From assembly GCA_047967505.1 (NCBI GenBank), contig CM106539.1: a stretch of 64,000 bases of DNA. One strand, given 5' to 3'. The notes under the pieces were generated by a model that was not told where the DNA came from, did no database searches, and worked only from the letters and a program-made list of their open reading frames with translations. Made by a program: the position numbers and the translations under genes. Source of the stretch: Dipteris shenzhenensis. Its lineage: Eukaryota; Polypodiophyta; Polypodiopsida; Gleicheniales. Shown in pieces: positions 63,891 through 64,000 of the stretch (its first letter is position 1; each line of letters opens with the position of its first letter).

Positions 63891-64000
63891 ACTAGCATAA
63901 ATTAAAAAATTGCACTAGAAATTTAAGATAGTTTAACCTCCCTTCCCCCCTTTCTCTGTGTGTGTGTGTGTGTGTAAAAATTTAACCTAGTTTAACCTCC
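63891..64000 (-). repeat. Two inverted copies of the microsatellite-bordered core
   Basis: The minus strand carries the same core as 62272-62338 at 63891-63958, bordered by (TA)n and (TG)n, and the start of a further copy (GGAGGTTAAACTAGGTTAAA) at the window edge. Confidence 0.85.

Overview
The window looks like repeat-dense nuclear DNA of a land plant with a large genome. Ty3/gypsy, Ty1/copia, L1-like LINE, TRIM and MULE-like elements are stacked inside each other, microsatellites are abundant, and the single clear host gene has plant-style GT-AG introns, one of them 14 kb and filled with transposons. A fern, lycophyte or gymnosperm would fit; the sequence alone does not decide which. No bacterial, organellar, rRNA or CRISPR feature was seen.

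Layout. 1-19.1 kb: a decayed Ty3/gypsy retrotransposon on the minus strand. Its candidate 5' LTR, primer-binding site and gag lie at 16.2-19.1 kb, and protease, reverse transcriptase and RNase H at 1.5-4.2 kb. The two halves are separated by an 11,953-bp insertion (4203-16155) with 53-bp imperfect terminal inverted repeats and a 9-bp target duplication, the hallmarks of a Mutator-like element. The insertion carries no recognisable transposase, but it does carry a tandem array (about 7.3-12.3 kb) whose roughly 725-bp unit combines a long inverted repeat, two short GC-rich palindromes and a fast-evolving microsatellite block. 21-22.4 kb: a chromodomain-type Ty3 element with a deleted middle (gag joined to the end of integrase), followed by a candidate 3' LTR. 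22.4-28.1 kb: mostly unassigned, with a CpG-rich patch at 26.4-26.6 kb. 28.1-28.7 kb: the 3' end of a copia element.

31.1-49.2 kb: the host gene, an OTU-domain cysteine protease (deubiquitinase) on the plus strand. Seven coding exons have matching splice phases and intact catalytic Cys and His codons; the 5' exon(s) are unresolved. Intron 3 (31757-45985) holds a Ty3 fragment, a decayed LINE, a complete 3.8-kb gag-only LTR element (TR-GAG type, 5-bp target duplication) and a 3-kb LINE flanked on both sides by (CA)n. It also holds a second LINE interrupted by a third one with an 11-bp target duplication. The last intron holds two more LINE pieces.

49.2-64 kb: unassigned sequence with short tandem duplications, a TRIM-like element whose second LTR is split by a 0.67-kb foldback element, a gag fragment, a microsatellite-rich stretch, a copia gag pseudogene, and a copia LTR plus primer-binding site from the same family as the 28-kb copy. 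Four copies of a short conserved core sit next to TA/CA microsatellites around the copia gag, two in each orientation.

The OTU protein is the only product likely to act in the cell. Every transposon coding region seen is truncated, frameshifted or mutated at catalytic residues. Alignments and identity counts were made by eye, and family assignments rest on motif recognition.
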